Part shown: in pieces, positions 1 to 8,597 of the stretch
Position numbering within the stretch: the first letter of the stretch is position 1
Layout of the letters: each line of letters begins with the position of its first letter
Assembly: GCA_029260555.1 (NCBI GenBank)
Contig: JAJDCZ010000052.1
Coordinates: 1-64,000, forward strand
Direction of reading: 5' to 3'
From: Phycisphaerales bacterium
GTDB taxonomy: Bacteria; Planctomycetota; Phycisphaerae; Phycisphaerales; UBA1924
DNA length: 64,000 nucleotides
Made by a program: the position numbers and the translations under genes
The notes under the pieces: model-generated
Told to the model about the DNA's origin: nothing
The model's database searches: none
What the model saw: the letters and a program-made list of their open reading frames with translations, nothing else

Positions 1-20
1 AGTGAGAATCGCGGCGACTC

Positions 21-70
21 CGCGTGTGATCCGCTCGATCAGGGCCGGAGAGTCGCAGGGGATCACGCGG
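21..70. other. Imperfect inverted repeat at left window edge
   Basis: CGCGTGTGATCC (21-32) can pair with GGGATCACGCG (60-70) apart from a two-base bulge. No gene can be assigned to positions 1-120. One forward frame is open from the edge to a TGA at 73-75, but 24 codons is too short to call the end of a gene. The hairpin could belong to the 3' end of something outside the window. Confidence 0.2.
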
Positions 71-120
71 CCTGAACGAAAAAGAGCCCGAAAACACAAA
101 GAACCGGCTGCGAGATCGAG

Positions 121-2292
121 TTGTTTAGCGGCCTGCTAGGCAGGTATCCCCTGCGGGTGCAGTTTCTGGCGGGTTTCTTGTGTCTTGGATTCATCACTAC
201 AGCGATCGCATCTGTGTCGTTTTTCATGCTGTACCACATTGAATCCCATGCCATGGAGCATGATTTGCCTGCTCACCAGATGGAGACCGCAGCCAGAGCG
301 ATCAACCTCAACACGCTTCAGTGCCGCCTGAATGAAAAAGACATGTTCCTCAATATGGCTGACAGTGAAGCATTCCAGCTGAGTCACAACAAATGGATCG
401 CATCACTCGACGCACTACGAAAGGGGGTAGATCAACTGGGTTTGATACCTACTGCTGATATCGCTGAAGATCCCCGGGCAATCACACTAAAGTGGCATTC
501 TCTTATTGCTCAATATCAAGATGCAGTAAACACGGTTTTCTCAGATATCGAATCAGGCCAGATTACCAATCCCAGCGATGCGAATCTTGCCTTGACACCT
601 TATACAACCGAAATTGGGTCACTCACAACCCAGTCAAGAAAAATGAGCCTCGCAAAGTCTGCACAAGCAATAATCGAAAGAGACTTGATGCAAACTGCAA
701 TCGCCAGGTCTCGCCTGGCGATCGGTCTGCTCGGCGGCGTTTCGCTATTACTGGGTGGAGGGCTGGCCTTGTTTTTGTCAACGGTGCTGACGCGTCGAGT
801 CAGATATTTATGCACCGAAGTCGAAGTGCTGACCAGTGGCAATTACTCTACACGGATCTCACTTGCGGGAAATGACGAGCTTGCTGTACTTGGAAATGAC
901 ATCGATGGCATGGCTGAACGCATCAATGAAAGAACCCGGATGCTCGAAGATGATCTCGCACATAGAGAGATTACCGAGAGGGAGTTAAAAGAGCATAAAG
1001 AGCAACTCCAGGCAATAAATAACTCACTCGAGCAGCAAACATCCATCGCCAACTCCCTGGCTGCAGAAGCCGAGATGGCCAATGCGGCCAAGAGCGAGTT
1101 TCTCGCCAACATGAGCCATGAGATCCGCACGCCGATGACAGCCATTCTTGGGTTTGTCGATATCCTGCGTGAAGAAGGGAACCTCAATAATGCTCCAAAG
1201 CATCGCCTGGATGCCATCGATACTATTCGCCGTAATGGCGAGCACCTGCTCCAGCTTATCAATGACATCCTGGATATCTCCAAGATCGAAGCAGACAAAC
1301 TCGAAGTTGAATCCATCAGCTTCTCGCCTGTTCAGATCGTTGCTGATGTGCAATCACTGATGCAGGTTCGCGCAGATGCCAAAGACTTGTCATTTGACAT
1401 CGAGTTCATTGATGCCCTGCCTGAAACAATCACGAGTGATCCGACACGCCTGAAGCAAATCCTTGTGAATCTGACAGGTAACGCCATCAAGTTCACCGAA
1501 ACCGGCAAAGTCAGGCTCGTCACCAGCCTTGTCAGTGATGGCACCAAACCGAAGATTCAGTTTGATGTGATCGACACCGGCATCGGCATGACCGATGATC
1601 AGATCAGCAAACTGTTTCAGGCATTTACTCAGGCTGACAGTTCCACCACACGCAAGTTTGGAGGCACGGGCCTGGGGCTGCTCATCAGTAAACGCCTGGC
1701 CGAGATGCTGGGTGGCAACATCACTGTTGAAAGTGAGCCCGGCAATGGGACCACATTCCGCGTCACACTTGATGCGGGGTCGCTGCAAAGCATGAAATTG
1801 CTGGACAACCCGAACACCACCGAAATCAATCGGTCCCCAACTACGGCCTCTGAAAAAGACAAGCCAATCAAGCTTGATTGCAACATCCTGCTAGCAGAGG
1901 ACGGCCCGGACAATCAAAGACTCATCTCGTTTGTACTCAAAAAAGTTGGCGCAGAAGTCACCGTTGTAGAAAATGGCAAACTCGCAGTTGATGCTGCACT
2001 GGCTGCACGAGATGCAGGAACACCTTTTGATGTTATTCTGATGGACATGCAGATGCCGATCATGGGTGGCTATGAAGCATCCACCTTGCTGCGACGCAAG
2101 GGCTACACAGGTTCGATCATCGCCCTGACCGCCCATGCAATGGCTGACGACCGAAAGAAATGCATCGATGCTGGATGCAACGACTACACCACTAAGCCCA
2201 TTAATCGGAAAAAGATGTTCGAGATGATTCAATACTGGCAACAGAACCCCTCAGCACCCAACAGCAACATATCATCACGAACTGCTGCATAA
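121..2292 (+). CDS. Membrane hybrid histidine kinase (HAMP-HisKA-HATPase-REC)
   Basis: Hybrid sensor kinase that should autophosphorylate on a His and pass the phosphate to its own receiver. Layout: membrane segment at about 14-38, an all-helical extracytoplasmic sensor region of about 160 residues, second membrane segment about 199-223, HAMP linker, coiled coil about 275-322, HisKA with the H-box SHEIRTP (His333), HATPase with N-box NLTGN (450-454) and DTGIG (from 485), and a C-terminal receiver with LLAEDG and phospho-acceptor Asp642 in LMDMQMP. The start is TTG at 121: an in-frame TGA lies at 73-75, and the next Met (38) would remove the first membrane segment. No Hpt domain or partner regulator is adjacent, so the output route and stimulus are unknown. 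Confidence 0.9.
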   Translation: MFSGLLGRYPLRVQFLAGFLCLGFITTAIASVSFFMLYHIESHAMEHDLPAHQMETAARAINLNTLQCRLNEKDMFLNMADSEAFQLSHNKWIASLDALRKGVDQLGLIPTADIAEDPRAITLKWHSLIAQYQDAVNTVFSDIESGQITNPSDANLALTPYTTEIGSLTTQSRKMSLAKSAQAIIERDLMQTAIARSRLAIGLLGGVSLLLGGGLALFLSTVLTRRVRYLCTEVEVLTSGNYSTRISLAGNDELAVLGNDIDGMAERINERTRMLEDDLAHREITERELKEHKEQLQAINNSLEQQTSIANSLAAEAEMANAAKSEFLANMSHEIRTPMTAILGFVDILREEGNLNNAPKHRLDAIDTIRRNGEHLLQLINDILDISKIEADKLEVESISFSPVQIVADVQSLMQVRADAKDLSFDIEFIDALPETITSDPTRLKQILVNLTGNAIKFTETGKVRLVTSLVSDGTKPKIQFDVIDTGIGMTDDQISKLFQAFTQADSSTTRKFGGTGLGLLISKRLAEMLGGNITVESEPGNGTTFRVTLDAGSLQSMKLLDNPNTTEINRSPTTASEKDKPIKLDCNILLAEDGPDNQRLISFVLKKVGAEVTVVENGKLAVDAALAARDAGTPFDVILMDMQMPIMGGYEASTLLRRKGYTGSIIALTAHAMADDRKKCIDAGCNDYTTKPINRKKMFEMIQYWQQNPSAPNSNISSRTAA

Positions 2293-2418
2293 CAAACATC
2301 AATTAGGGAGTTTTTTCATAGCGAGGAATTCACGATCCAGCATTGGTTTCTACTGGCTGGCTGGTGAACATTCCCCGTTTCTGTTGCCAGATGCTGACAT
2401 TAAGCAGACAATCTGTCC

Positions 2419-3417
2419 ATGGCTCAACGACTGGTTCAAATCATGCTCCCCAATCGTCACGACACCGAGCTTGCTGAAGCTCTGCGCGATCGCCCCCAAG
2501 GCACTGTCTGGTCGCAACTAATCCAGAGTGATGTGCTTTTGACCTGGGTGCTGGCACCAGCAGAACGAACTGAATCCATTCTGGACACGCTCACCGATCG
2601 CTTTTCCGCTGTCGAAGGCTTTTGCGTGGTCCTTTTGCCCGTCGAAGCAGTCATCCCCAGACCCAGTGAAAAGGAATCAAAGCCCGATGATGAGCAGACA
2701 CCGCTGCCTCAGAAGAATCATCAGCGAGTAAGCCGTGAGGAGTTGTTCGAGGATATTTCCGGCGCATCAAAGCTCAACCGCGTGTTCGTGGTGATGGTGA
2801 TGCTCTCAGCCATCGTTGCTGCGATTGGTCTGATGCAGAACAATGTTGCGGTGATCATCGGTGCCATGGTCATTGCGCCGCTGCTGGGCCCGAATGTCGC
2901 GCTGTGTCTGGGCACAACCCTTGGCGATACAGAGCTGATCCGCCGAGCAGTGCGAACCAATGCTATCGGCGTGGTTCTGGCATTGGCATTGTCAGCATTG
3001 CTGGGTTTCATGGTGCCTGTTGATCCTGCGGGAACCGAGATTGCATCCAGGCTTGGTGTGACGATCTGGGATGTTGCATTGGCCCTTTCTGCTGGTGCAG
3101 CGGGCGTTCTGGCATTTACCAGCGGTGCTCCTGCAACATTGATAGGTGTGATGGTGGCGGTGGCGTTGATGCCTCCGACCGTGGCTGCGGGTTTGATGTT
3201 TGGCTCAGGTCATTTTGTTGAATCTGCATCAGCAGCGATGCTGCTCATCGCCAATGTCATTTGCGTAAATCTGGCGGGCACAATAGCCCTGATGCTCCAA
3301 GGCGTAAGACCCATGCTCTGGTGGGAAACCGATCGCGCCAGACAGGCCACCCTGCGAGCCATTGTGCTCTGGGCCATCCTGCTGACTATTCTGGTCATTG
3401 CCATCGTCTGGTGGTGA
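2419..3417 (+). CDS. DUF389 family (TIGR00341-type) membrane protein
   Basis: 332-residue integral membrane protein of the DUF389 family, function not established. A soluble N-terminal region of about 90 residues (MAQRLVQIMLPNRH...) is followed by a charged linker and, from about residue 121, several hydrophobic helices with family-like stretches such as VIIGAMVIAPLLGPNVA and VAVALMPPTVAAGL. Length fits the family. It stands alone between the kinase and the carboxylase gene, with 126 bp upstream and 171 bp downstream. Transport or sensing of a hydrophobic solute has been suggested for relatives, but nothing here tests this. Confidence 0.85.
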   Translation: MAQRLVQIMLPNRHDTELAEALRDRPQGTVWSQLIQSDVLLTWVLAPAERTESILDTLTDRFSAVEGFCVVLLPVEAVIPRPSEKESKPDDEQTPLPQKNHQRVSREELFEDISGASKLNRVFVVMVMLSAIVAAIGLMQNNVAVIIGAMVIAPLLGPNVALCLGTTLGDTELIRRAVRTNAIGVVLALALSALLGFMVPVDPAGTEIASRLGVTIWDVALALSAGAAGVLAFTSGAPATLIGVMVAVALMPPTVAAGLMFGSGHFVESASAAMLLIANVICVNLAGTIALMLQGVRPMLWWETDRARQATLRAIVLWAILLTILVIAIVWW

Positions 3418-3500
3418 TGCTCGATCTTTATTTATCGGGTTCAGGAATCTTCCGAGTTGCAACCATAAAGGTGTAGATTTTTGAGTCTTTCCATGATTCA

Positions 3501-3524
3501 CGCTCCCTCACAGCCTCGGCTGGT
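3501..3524. repeat. Degenerate arm of dispersed palindromic element
   Basis: The 24 bases here (beginning CGCTCCCTCACAGCC) match the right arm of the element at 5969-5992 (CGCTCCCTCACGGTCGCGG) with a few changes. It lies between the DUF389 gene and the carboxylase gene. No matching left arm was found, so this looks like a decayed copy. Confidence 0.5.
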
Positions 3525-3588
3525 CATGACCCCTTATCATGGACAGATTGCAATATGTTTTTATCTTTGTGAACGAGGAACATGATCC

Positions 3589-5283
3589 ATGACTCAGCCT
3601 CAGCCCCAGACTCTGGCGAGCTTGTCAAAGCAGCTTGTTGACGACGAGATGGTTCTCATGCAAGGCGGCGGCCTAAAGGCCATCGAACGCCAGCATAAAA
3701 AAAACCGCCTCACCGCCCGTGAACGCATCGACCTGCTCATCGACCCCGAATCATTCTTTCAGGAACTGGGGCTCTGGGCTGCCCATGGCATGTATAAAGA
3801 ATATGGCGGAGCTCCGGGCGCAGGTGTGGTCACAGGCTTTGGCCGAGTCTGCAATCGCATTCACATGATCATCGCCAACGATGCCACCGTAAAAGCGGGC
3901 GCATTTTTTCCCATGACTTGCAAGAAGATTATCCGCGCCATGCACATGGCGCGCATGGCACGCATGCCTTTGATCTACCTGGTCGACTCTGCAGGCGTGT
4001 TTCTCCCTCTCCAGGAAGATGTCTTTCCCGATACAGACGACTTTGGGCGCATCTTCTACCTCAATAGCGTTATCTCAGCAGAAGGCATCCAGCAAACCGC
4101 TGCCATCATGGGTTTTTGTGTTGCTGGTGGAGGCTACCTGCCCGTTCTTTGCGATACTTTGCTCATGACCGAAGGTAGCGGGCTTTATCTTGCAGGTCAG
4201 GCACTGGTCAAAGCAGCCATCGGCCAGGAAGTCACCGATGAAGAACTCGGCGGCGCTGACATGCACGCAGCAATCAGTGGCACCATCGACTTCAAAGAAC
4301 CCACAGACGAAGCATGTCTGCACAGACTGCGGCAGTTGATCGCCAAATCCAACACACAATCATCAGAAAAATCCGATGCTGCGTGTAAAAGCAGCAGCTG
4401 TTCAGCATCATTTCGATCATCAGCTGACATCTTGAGCATCTTCACCGATGAACCTGGCAAACAGTATGATGTCAAAGACATCATCGCCTGCATTGTTGAT
4501 GCCCGAGCTGAGCCGAACGACGACAAGAGAGAATCACTGGCTCCAGACTTTGATGAATACAAAGCTGAATATGGCCAATCGCTGGTCTGTGGCTATGCCC
4601 GCATCGGTGGCCATGCCTGTGGCATCATTGCTAACCAGGGCAAGCTGACACAGAGCACCATGGCTGGTGGCAAGGCCGGCCCCAGCAAGGCTGTCAACAT
4701 GCCTCGCGTGATCTACGACGACTCGGCGGATAAGTCAGCCCGGTTCATCATGGACTGCAATCAGCGCCACCTGCCTTTGATTTTTCTGCATGATACGACG
4801 GGGTTCATGGTGGGCCGCGACAGCGAGCAGAGTGGCATCATCCGTGCGGGGGCAAAGATGGTCAACGCCATGAGCAACTGCATCGTTCCCAAAATCGTTG
4901 TGGTCATGGGAGGCTCATACGGCGCGGGTAACTATGCTATGTGTGGCAGAGCATTTGAGCCTTTCGTCAGCATGGCCTGGCCTCATGCCAAGTGTGCTGT
5001 CATGGGGGCTGCCCAGGCAACCGGCGTGCTGGCCATGATCGAAGAACGCTCCAGAGTGCGCAAAGGCGAAACCATCGCAGCCAGGGACCACAAGCAGATC
5101 CTCAATGCTGTGCATGCCAGCTATTCCGAGCAACAAGACATCAGACACGGCGCAGCGCGAGGCTGGCTTGATCGACTCATTCAGCCTGACAATACACGCG
5201 AGGAGTTGATCGCATCTCTGGATGCAGCTGCCCAAGGCTGGGATCACACCAGAGAGTTCAAAACCGGCGTGCTCCAGGTCTAA
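3589..5283 (+). CDS. Acyl-CoA carboxylase carboxyltransferase (beta) subunit
   Basis: Biotin-dependent carboxyltransferase that moves CO2 from carboxybiotin to an acyl-CoA (methylcrotonyl-, geranyl- or propionyl-CoA type). The 564 residues hold the two crotonase-like halves: the N half has RERIDLLIDPESFF, GGAPGAGVVTGFGRV and LIYLVDSAGVFLPLQEDVFPD; the C half has GIIANQG, LPLIFLHDTTGFMVG, VVMGGSYGAGNYAMCGRA and SPDF-like acyl-site context, ending with a WDHTREF tail. A Ser-rich insert near residues 250-285 (TQSSEKSDAACKSSS) separates the halves and makes it slightly longer than usual. No biotin carboxylase/BCCP alpha subunit is next to it, so the partner must be elsewhere and the substrate cannot be fixed. 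The start ATG lies about 9 bases after GAGGAA. Confidence 0.9.
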   Translation: MTQPQPQTLASLSKQLVDDEMVLMQGGGLKAIERQHKKNRLTARERIDLLIDPESFFQELGLWAAHGMYKEYGGAPGAGVVTGFGRVCNRIHMIIANDATVKAGAFFPMTCKKIIRAMHMARMARMPLIYLVDSAGVFLPLQEDVFPDTDDFGRIFYLNSVISAEGIQQTAAIMGFCVAGGGYLPVLCDTLLMTEGSGLYLAGQALVKAAIGQEVTDEELGGADMHAAISGTIDFKEPTDEACLHRLRQLIAKSNTQSSEKSDAACKSSSCSASFRSSADILSIFTDEPGKQYDVKDIIACIVDARAEPNDDKRESLAPDFDEYKAEYGQSLVCGYARIGGHACGIIANQGKLTQSTMAGGKAGPSKAVNMPRVIYDDSADKSARFIMDCNQRHLPLIFLHDTTGFMVGRDSEQSGIIRAGAKMVNAMSNCIVPKIVVVMGGSYGAGNYAMCGRAFEPFVSMAWPHAKCAVMGAAQATGVLAMIEERSRVRKGETIAARDHKQILNAVHASYSEQQDIRHGAARGWLDRLIQPDNTREELIASLDAAAQGWDHTREFKTGVLQV

Positions 5284-5310
5284 CTCCCATTGATGAGTTC
5301 TACTCCAGGG

Positions 5311-5877
5311 TCAATCAACAGAGCCTTGCTTTGTGATCCAGTCATGAACGAGCGTGCAAAGTTCGCCTGTCGTCAGGCTGTCGCAATCGATGACAAGATC
5401 CGCGAGTGATTGATAGAGTTCATCGCGCTGGTTAAAGACTTGTGTGATTTCCTGAAGCGTGCCCAGGCCAGTGATGCTTGGTCTGACGGCAGCGTCTGTT
5501 TTTTCAAGTCTGGCTGAAAGCGTATCTGGTTGAGCACGCAAACACACGGTGCGCCATTTGCGTGTCTTTCGAGCATCGTTGATCAGTTCGGCTGCACCGG
5601 GCGCAGTGGGTGTGCCCCCTCCCATCGCAATAACTTTTACATCGGCATTCAGTAGCCCATCCAGCGCACTGGTTTCAGCAACTCGAAACGCAGCCTGACC
5701 ATGTTTTTGCCAGACTTCTGCGACGGTGTCGCCTTGAAGCAAGGCTGCGGTAACATCGTCCAGATCAACAAAGACAAGCCTCAGTCTTTGTGCAAGTACA
5801 GGTCCCAGGGTACTCTTGCCACTGGCGCGAAGACCCATGATGAGTACGCCAAGGTTTTTTGCAGGCTCATTGGTCAT
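5311..5877 (-). CDS. aroK: Shikimate kinase
   Basis: Phosphorylates shikimate at the 3-OH with ATP in chorismate synthesis. The 188 residues show the P-loop GLRASGKST, the shikimate-binding DLDD, the GGG motif in AMGGGTPT, and RPSITGL in the lid region. The open frame extends upstream to 6006, but codons above 5877 come from a dispersed palindromic repeat (RAATVRERG is a translation of its arm), so the ATG at 5875-5877 (MTNEPAKNLGVL) is chosen. It is convergent with the carboxylase gene, 27 bp away, and runs the same way as fliA without an obvious functional link to motility. Confidence 0.88.
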   Translation of the reverse strand: MTNEPAKNLGVLIMGLRASGKSTLGPVLAQRLRLVFVDLDDVTAALLQGDTVAEVWQKHGQAAFRVAETSALDGLLNADVKVIAMGGGTPTAPGAAELINDARKTRKWRTVCLRAQPDTLSARLEKTDAAVRPSITGLGTLQEITQVFNQRDELYQSLADLVIDCDSLTTGELCTLVHDWITKQGSVD

Positions 5878-5916
5878 AGATCCAGCACCCGCGCGCGATA
5901 TTTCAAGATCCTGTTT

Positions 5917-5992
5917 AACGAGCCACGACCGTGATGGAGTGGTCTTATCTGAATCAAACCTGGAACCCCGCTCCCTCACGGTCGCGGCTCGT
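5917..5992. repeat. Dispersed palindromic element, copy A
   Basis: The left arm AACGAGCCACGACCGTGATG (from 5917) and the right arm CGCTCCCTCACGGTCGCGGC (from 5969) are near-perfect inverted copies of about 24 bases separated by about 28 bases. It sits between aroK and fliA. The same arms recur at about 37.5, 46.6, 49.1 and 50.5 kb. It could act as a bidirectional terminator or be a REP-like element. Confidence 0.8.
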
Positions 5993-6021
5993 AGACGGGC
6001 ATTCACAACTCAATCAAACGA

Positions 6022-7023
6022 TTAATCCATAGGCTCGAGTTCTCGTGTGCGATCGTGCATTTGTGACTTGAGTCTTTGGAGGATTGAGCTGTGCATCTGG
6101 CTGACGCGCGATTCTGAAAGATCGAGCGTGGCACCAATCTCCTTCATGGTCATCCCCTCGTAGTAGTAGAGGACCACGATGAGCCTTTCTGCCCGGCTCA
6201 GCCCCTTGGTGATCTGCTCCTTGAGATCCTTTCGTTGAATCTCGCGCAGTGGGTTCACCTGGTTATCATCGCGAATGACATCGATCTCGCGCACTTCCCG
6301 GTCGCTGTCGCCGGGATAGCAGGCTCTGGTCAGGCTGAAAGTTGCCACCGAGGCACTGTCTCGGCGGATCTTTTCATACTCTTCTTTGTTAACGCCAAGC
6401 CAGTTCAGTATTTCCTGATCCGTAGGCGGATGACCAGTTTCTTTTTCTATCCGCTGACGCACCTGCTCGACCTTTGATGTTCTGTGCCTGACAAGACGAG
6501 GCACCCAGTCCAGCAAACGAAGCTCGTCCAGAATCGCTCCACGAATACGCGGAGCGCAGTATGTCTCAAACTTCACTTTGCGATCAAGATCAAAGGCATT
6601 AATCGCATCCATCAACCCAAACTGCCCAGCCTGAACCAGATCCTCAATGTCCACTTCATCAGGCAGCCTGGTGTGTATGCGTTCAGCGTTGTAGCGAACC
6701 AGAGGCATGAACCGTTCGATGAGAAAGTTGCGGATCTGCTCGTTAGGATCCTCTTCATAAGCATGCCAGATATCCACGATATCCATCGAAGCGAGCGACT
6801 GGCTGTTCCACTTCTTCTCAGAAGATGCCCGAGGCTTTTTCTTGGCGGTAGCCTTTTTCATCACAGGCTCAGCCTGGACCGGCTCAACTTTGGTCGCGGT
6901 GGGCACTTGCTTCGTCGCATGCACCTCTTGAGCGGGAATCGCATTGGTTTTTTTGCTGGCTGTTTTCTTCGAACGGCTCTTTGGTGATGCGCTCGAACGG
7001 GCTTTGACATCCGTGGCTGACAT
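6022..7023 (-). CDS. fliA: Flagellar RNA polymerase sigma factor FliA (sigma-28)
   Basis: Group 3 sigma factor of the FliA/WhiG type that directs late flagellar promoters (GCCGATAA -10). The first 80 or so of 333 residues are a Lys/Ala/Ser-rich tail unlike most FliA. Then come region 2 (LVRYNAERIHTRLPDEVDIEDLVQAG..., DLDRKVKFETYCAPRIRGAILDELR), region 3 (VEQVRQRIEKETGHPPTDQE) and region 4 with an HTH (ERLIVVLYYYEGMTMKEIGATLDLSESRVSQMHSSIL). The ATG at 7021-7023 is preferred over the upstream in-frame ATG because AAGGAG lies 8 bases before it. It is the last gene of the motility block. No FlgM anti-sigma factor is seen here. Confidence 0.93.
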   Translation of the reverse strand: MSATDVKARSSASPKSRSKKTASKKTNAIPAQEVHATKQVPTATKVEPVQAEPVMKKATAKKKPRASSEKKWNSQSLASMDIVDIWHAYEEDPNEQIRNFLIERFMPLVRYNAERIHTRLPDEVDIEDLVQAGQFGLMDAINAFDLDRKVKFETYCAPRIRGAILDELRLLDWVPRLVRHRTSKVEQVRQRIEKETGHPPTDQEILNWLGVNKEEYEKIRRDSASVATFSLTRACYPGDSDREVREIDVIRDDNQVNPLREIQRKDLKEQITKGLSRAERLIVVLYYYEGMTMKEIGATLDLSESRVSQMHSSILQRLKSQMHDRTRELEPMD

Positions 7024-7171
7024 GGATCGGCTCCTTGACCCTTTCAAACCGCAGGATTGCAATCTCCTGTTAGAAGATGCCCCTGCGATCTCTCAAACTG
7101 ACACCATCCTTGGCATCATGCTGAGAGTGTAACAACTTTGTGACGCTCTCGCCACACACTCTTTTCCTCAA

Positions 7172-7555
7172 TCATGCAGCCTGAGCTGCACCTCTGATCG
7201 GAGTCGGCTGATTCTGAGCCTCTTCGATCTCCAACGCCTCTGCTTCATCTAAAATTTCAACACTACCTGACTCTGTGGAATCTTCGTAAATATCTGGAAC
7301 GGTGTGGGCATGCTTGTATGTAGCAACGAAATCACGAGCAAGCCACTCAGCAACGCTCCCCACAAGCATGCCTACAAACTGGCAAACAAACATCGAAAGG
7401 ATCGCACTGATCAGAATTCGGTTGGCGGGATTACCCACAGCCAATCCCGAAATGATCGCCACGCTGAATGCAGCCATCCCGAAACACGCAGCAATCAGCT
7501 TTGTTGTGGACCCATCCTTCAATGCTCGCTCCTGTTCTGGATACACCCTGACCAC
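7172..7555 (-). CDS. Small two-helix membrane protein in flagellar locus
   Basis: 127-residue protein of unknown function. It has a short basic/acidic N terminus, two hydrophobic segments (about 19-41, LIAACFGMAAFSVAIISGL, and about 47-70, ILISAILSMFVCQFVGMLVG), a cytosolic stretch with EWLARDFVATYKH, and an acidic C-terminal tail (EILDEAEALEIEEAQ). The start is a GTG at 7555. A perfect sigma-28 -10 box lies at 7575-7582, so the gene is probably transcribed by FliA, whose gene lies just downstream. No family was recognised. The motility role is inferred from position and promoter only. Confidence 0.75.
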   Translation of the reverse strand: MVRVYPEQERALKDGSTTKLIAACFGMAAFSVAIISGLAVGNPANRILISAILSMFVCQFVGMLVGSVAEWLARDFVATYKHAHTVPDIYEDSTESGSVEILDEAEALEIEEAQNQPTPIRGAAQAA

Positions 7556-7574
7556 TGCAAACTTCAGTTCGGCC

Positions 7575-7582
7575 TTATCGGC
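7575..7582 (-). promoter_or_regulatory. FliA-type (sigma-28) -10 element
   Basis: The minus strand reads GCCGATAA, an 8/8 match to the FliA -10 consensus, 20 bases before the GTG start of the small membrane protein. Upstream at 14 bases is TGAA (consensus TAAA at 15 bases), a weaker -35. Transcription would begin about 7568, giving a very short leader. Confidence 0.55.
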
Positions 7583-7613
7583 GCGTAAAACAAGCTTTCA
7601 GCTGAAAAAAATG

Positions 7614-7631
7614 AAAACTTTTCAAGTTTTT
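7614..7631 (-). terminator. AT-rich hairpin after flhG
   Basis: On the minus strand AAAACTT-GAA-AAGTTTT forms a perfect 7-bp stem followed by C and seven T. It lies about 50 bases beyond the flhG stop. The stem has only two G-C pairs, so it would be a weak intrinsic terminator. It separates flhG from the sigma-28 promoter downstream. Confidence 0.4.
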
Positions 7632-7682
7632 CCCACAAACACTCAACATTCAGTAACTTTCCTAACACATGCCTTTCAATTT

Positions 7683-8597
7683 TTACAACCCAACGCGATT
7701 CCCCCCCTGATCGAGCAGTCCGATACGCCCCAGCAAGGTCTGACTGAGTCTGGCAAGATCCCGAGCACCGCCTCGACGCGCTCGAACTGCAAGCAGAGGC
7801 GAACGCTGACGCACGGATTCTGCAATTTTTCCATCCCGGCTAATCCAGCCAAGCATGGCCAGGTCATGCTTGAGGAACCGTTTGCTGACAGCAGCCAGTC
7901 TGTGATGCACAGCGTGCGCTTCTCTGGATGACCGAGTCTGATTAATCACCACGCCCAGATCAGGTTGATCGCCTCTGCTGCGAGAACGAAGGGTGATTGT
8001 CTTGATCAGTGCATAAGCATCTGCGATCGAAGTCGGATCTCCTGTTGCGACAACAGCTGTCAGATCCGCTTCAAGGCAAAGCCCCACCACTGTTTCATCA
8101 ATCCCCGCACCGGTATCTATGACGATCAGATCCGCTGCAGCGCTCAACTCTTGAGCTGCGTGACGGACCATGGCCCGTTGACTGACATCGCCTTTTGCCA
8201 GATGTTTCATGCCCACCGAGCCTGGCACAAGGCCAAAGCCCGCGGGTGTGCGCACACAAATGCGGCTCAGACGCTGTTGCGTCATGGCATCGAGCCTGCG
8301 CGTAGGCGAGATCCCACAGAGCACATCTGCGTTGGCGGTGCCAAAGTCTGCATCAATCAGCACAACCCGGATACCCTGGCGATATATCGCAGCACACACA
8401 TTGACCGCGGTGACTGTCTTGCCCACGCCTCCTTTTCCTGACGCGATGGCGATCATCGGCACACGAACTGGCACAGGCTCAGCATCATTCTGAACCCTGC
8501 CGGGGCGATTTGAGCGCACAAGCGCGCGCAGCAGCGTGGCCTGATCATCGCGATCATATCTGGACTGAATACCCGGAGATGCCTGAGCCACACTCAT
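7683..8597 (-). CDS. flhG: Flagellar number regulator FlhG (MinD-like ATPase)
   Basis: ParA/MinD-family ATPase that controls flagellar number and stimulates the FlhF GTPase. An N-terminal DQATLLR (18-24) matches the DQAxxLR activation motif of FlhG. It is followed by the deviant Walker A SGKGGVGKT (53-61), IDADFGTANADVL (Walker A' region) and LIVIDTGAG (Walker B). The 304 residues are in the normal range. The C terminus (LLDQGGNRVGL) lacks a clear amphipathic MinD membrane helix. The ATG overlaps the flhF stop by 4 bp (ATGA), so translation is coupled to flhF. Confidence 0.93.
   Translation of the reverse strand: MSVAQASPGIQSRYDRDDQATLLRALVRSNRPGRVQNDAEPVPVRVPMIAIASGKGGVGKTVTAVNVCAAIYRQGIRVVLIDADFGTANADVLCGISPTRRLDAMTQQRLSRICVRTPAGFGLVPGSVGMKHLAKGDVSQRAMVRHAAQELSAAADLIVIDTGAGIDETVVGLCLEADLTAVVATGDPTSIADAYALIKTITLRSRSRGDQPDLGVVINQTRSSREAHAVHHRLAAVSKRFLKHDLAMLGWISRDGKIAESVRQRSPLLAVRARRGGARDLARLSQTLLGRIGLLDQGGNRVGL

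Noticed and set aside
5878-6006. Upstream extension of shikimate kinase
   Set aside because: It translates the repeat arm (RAATVRERG) and is not part of the enzyme fold.
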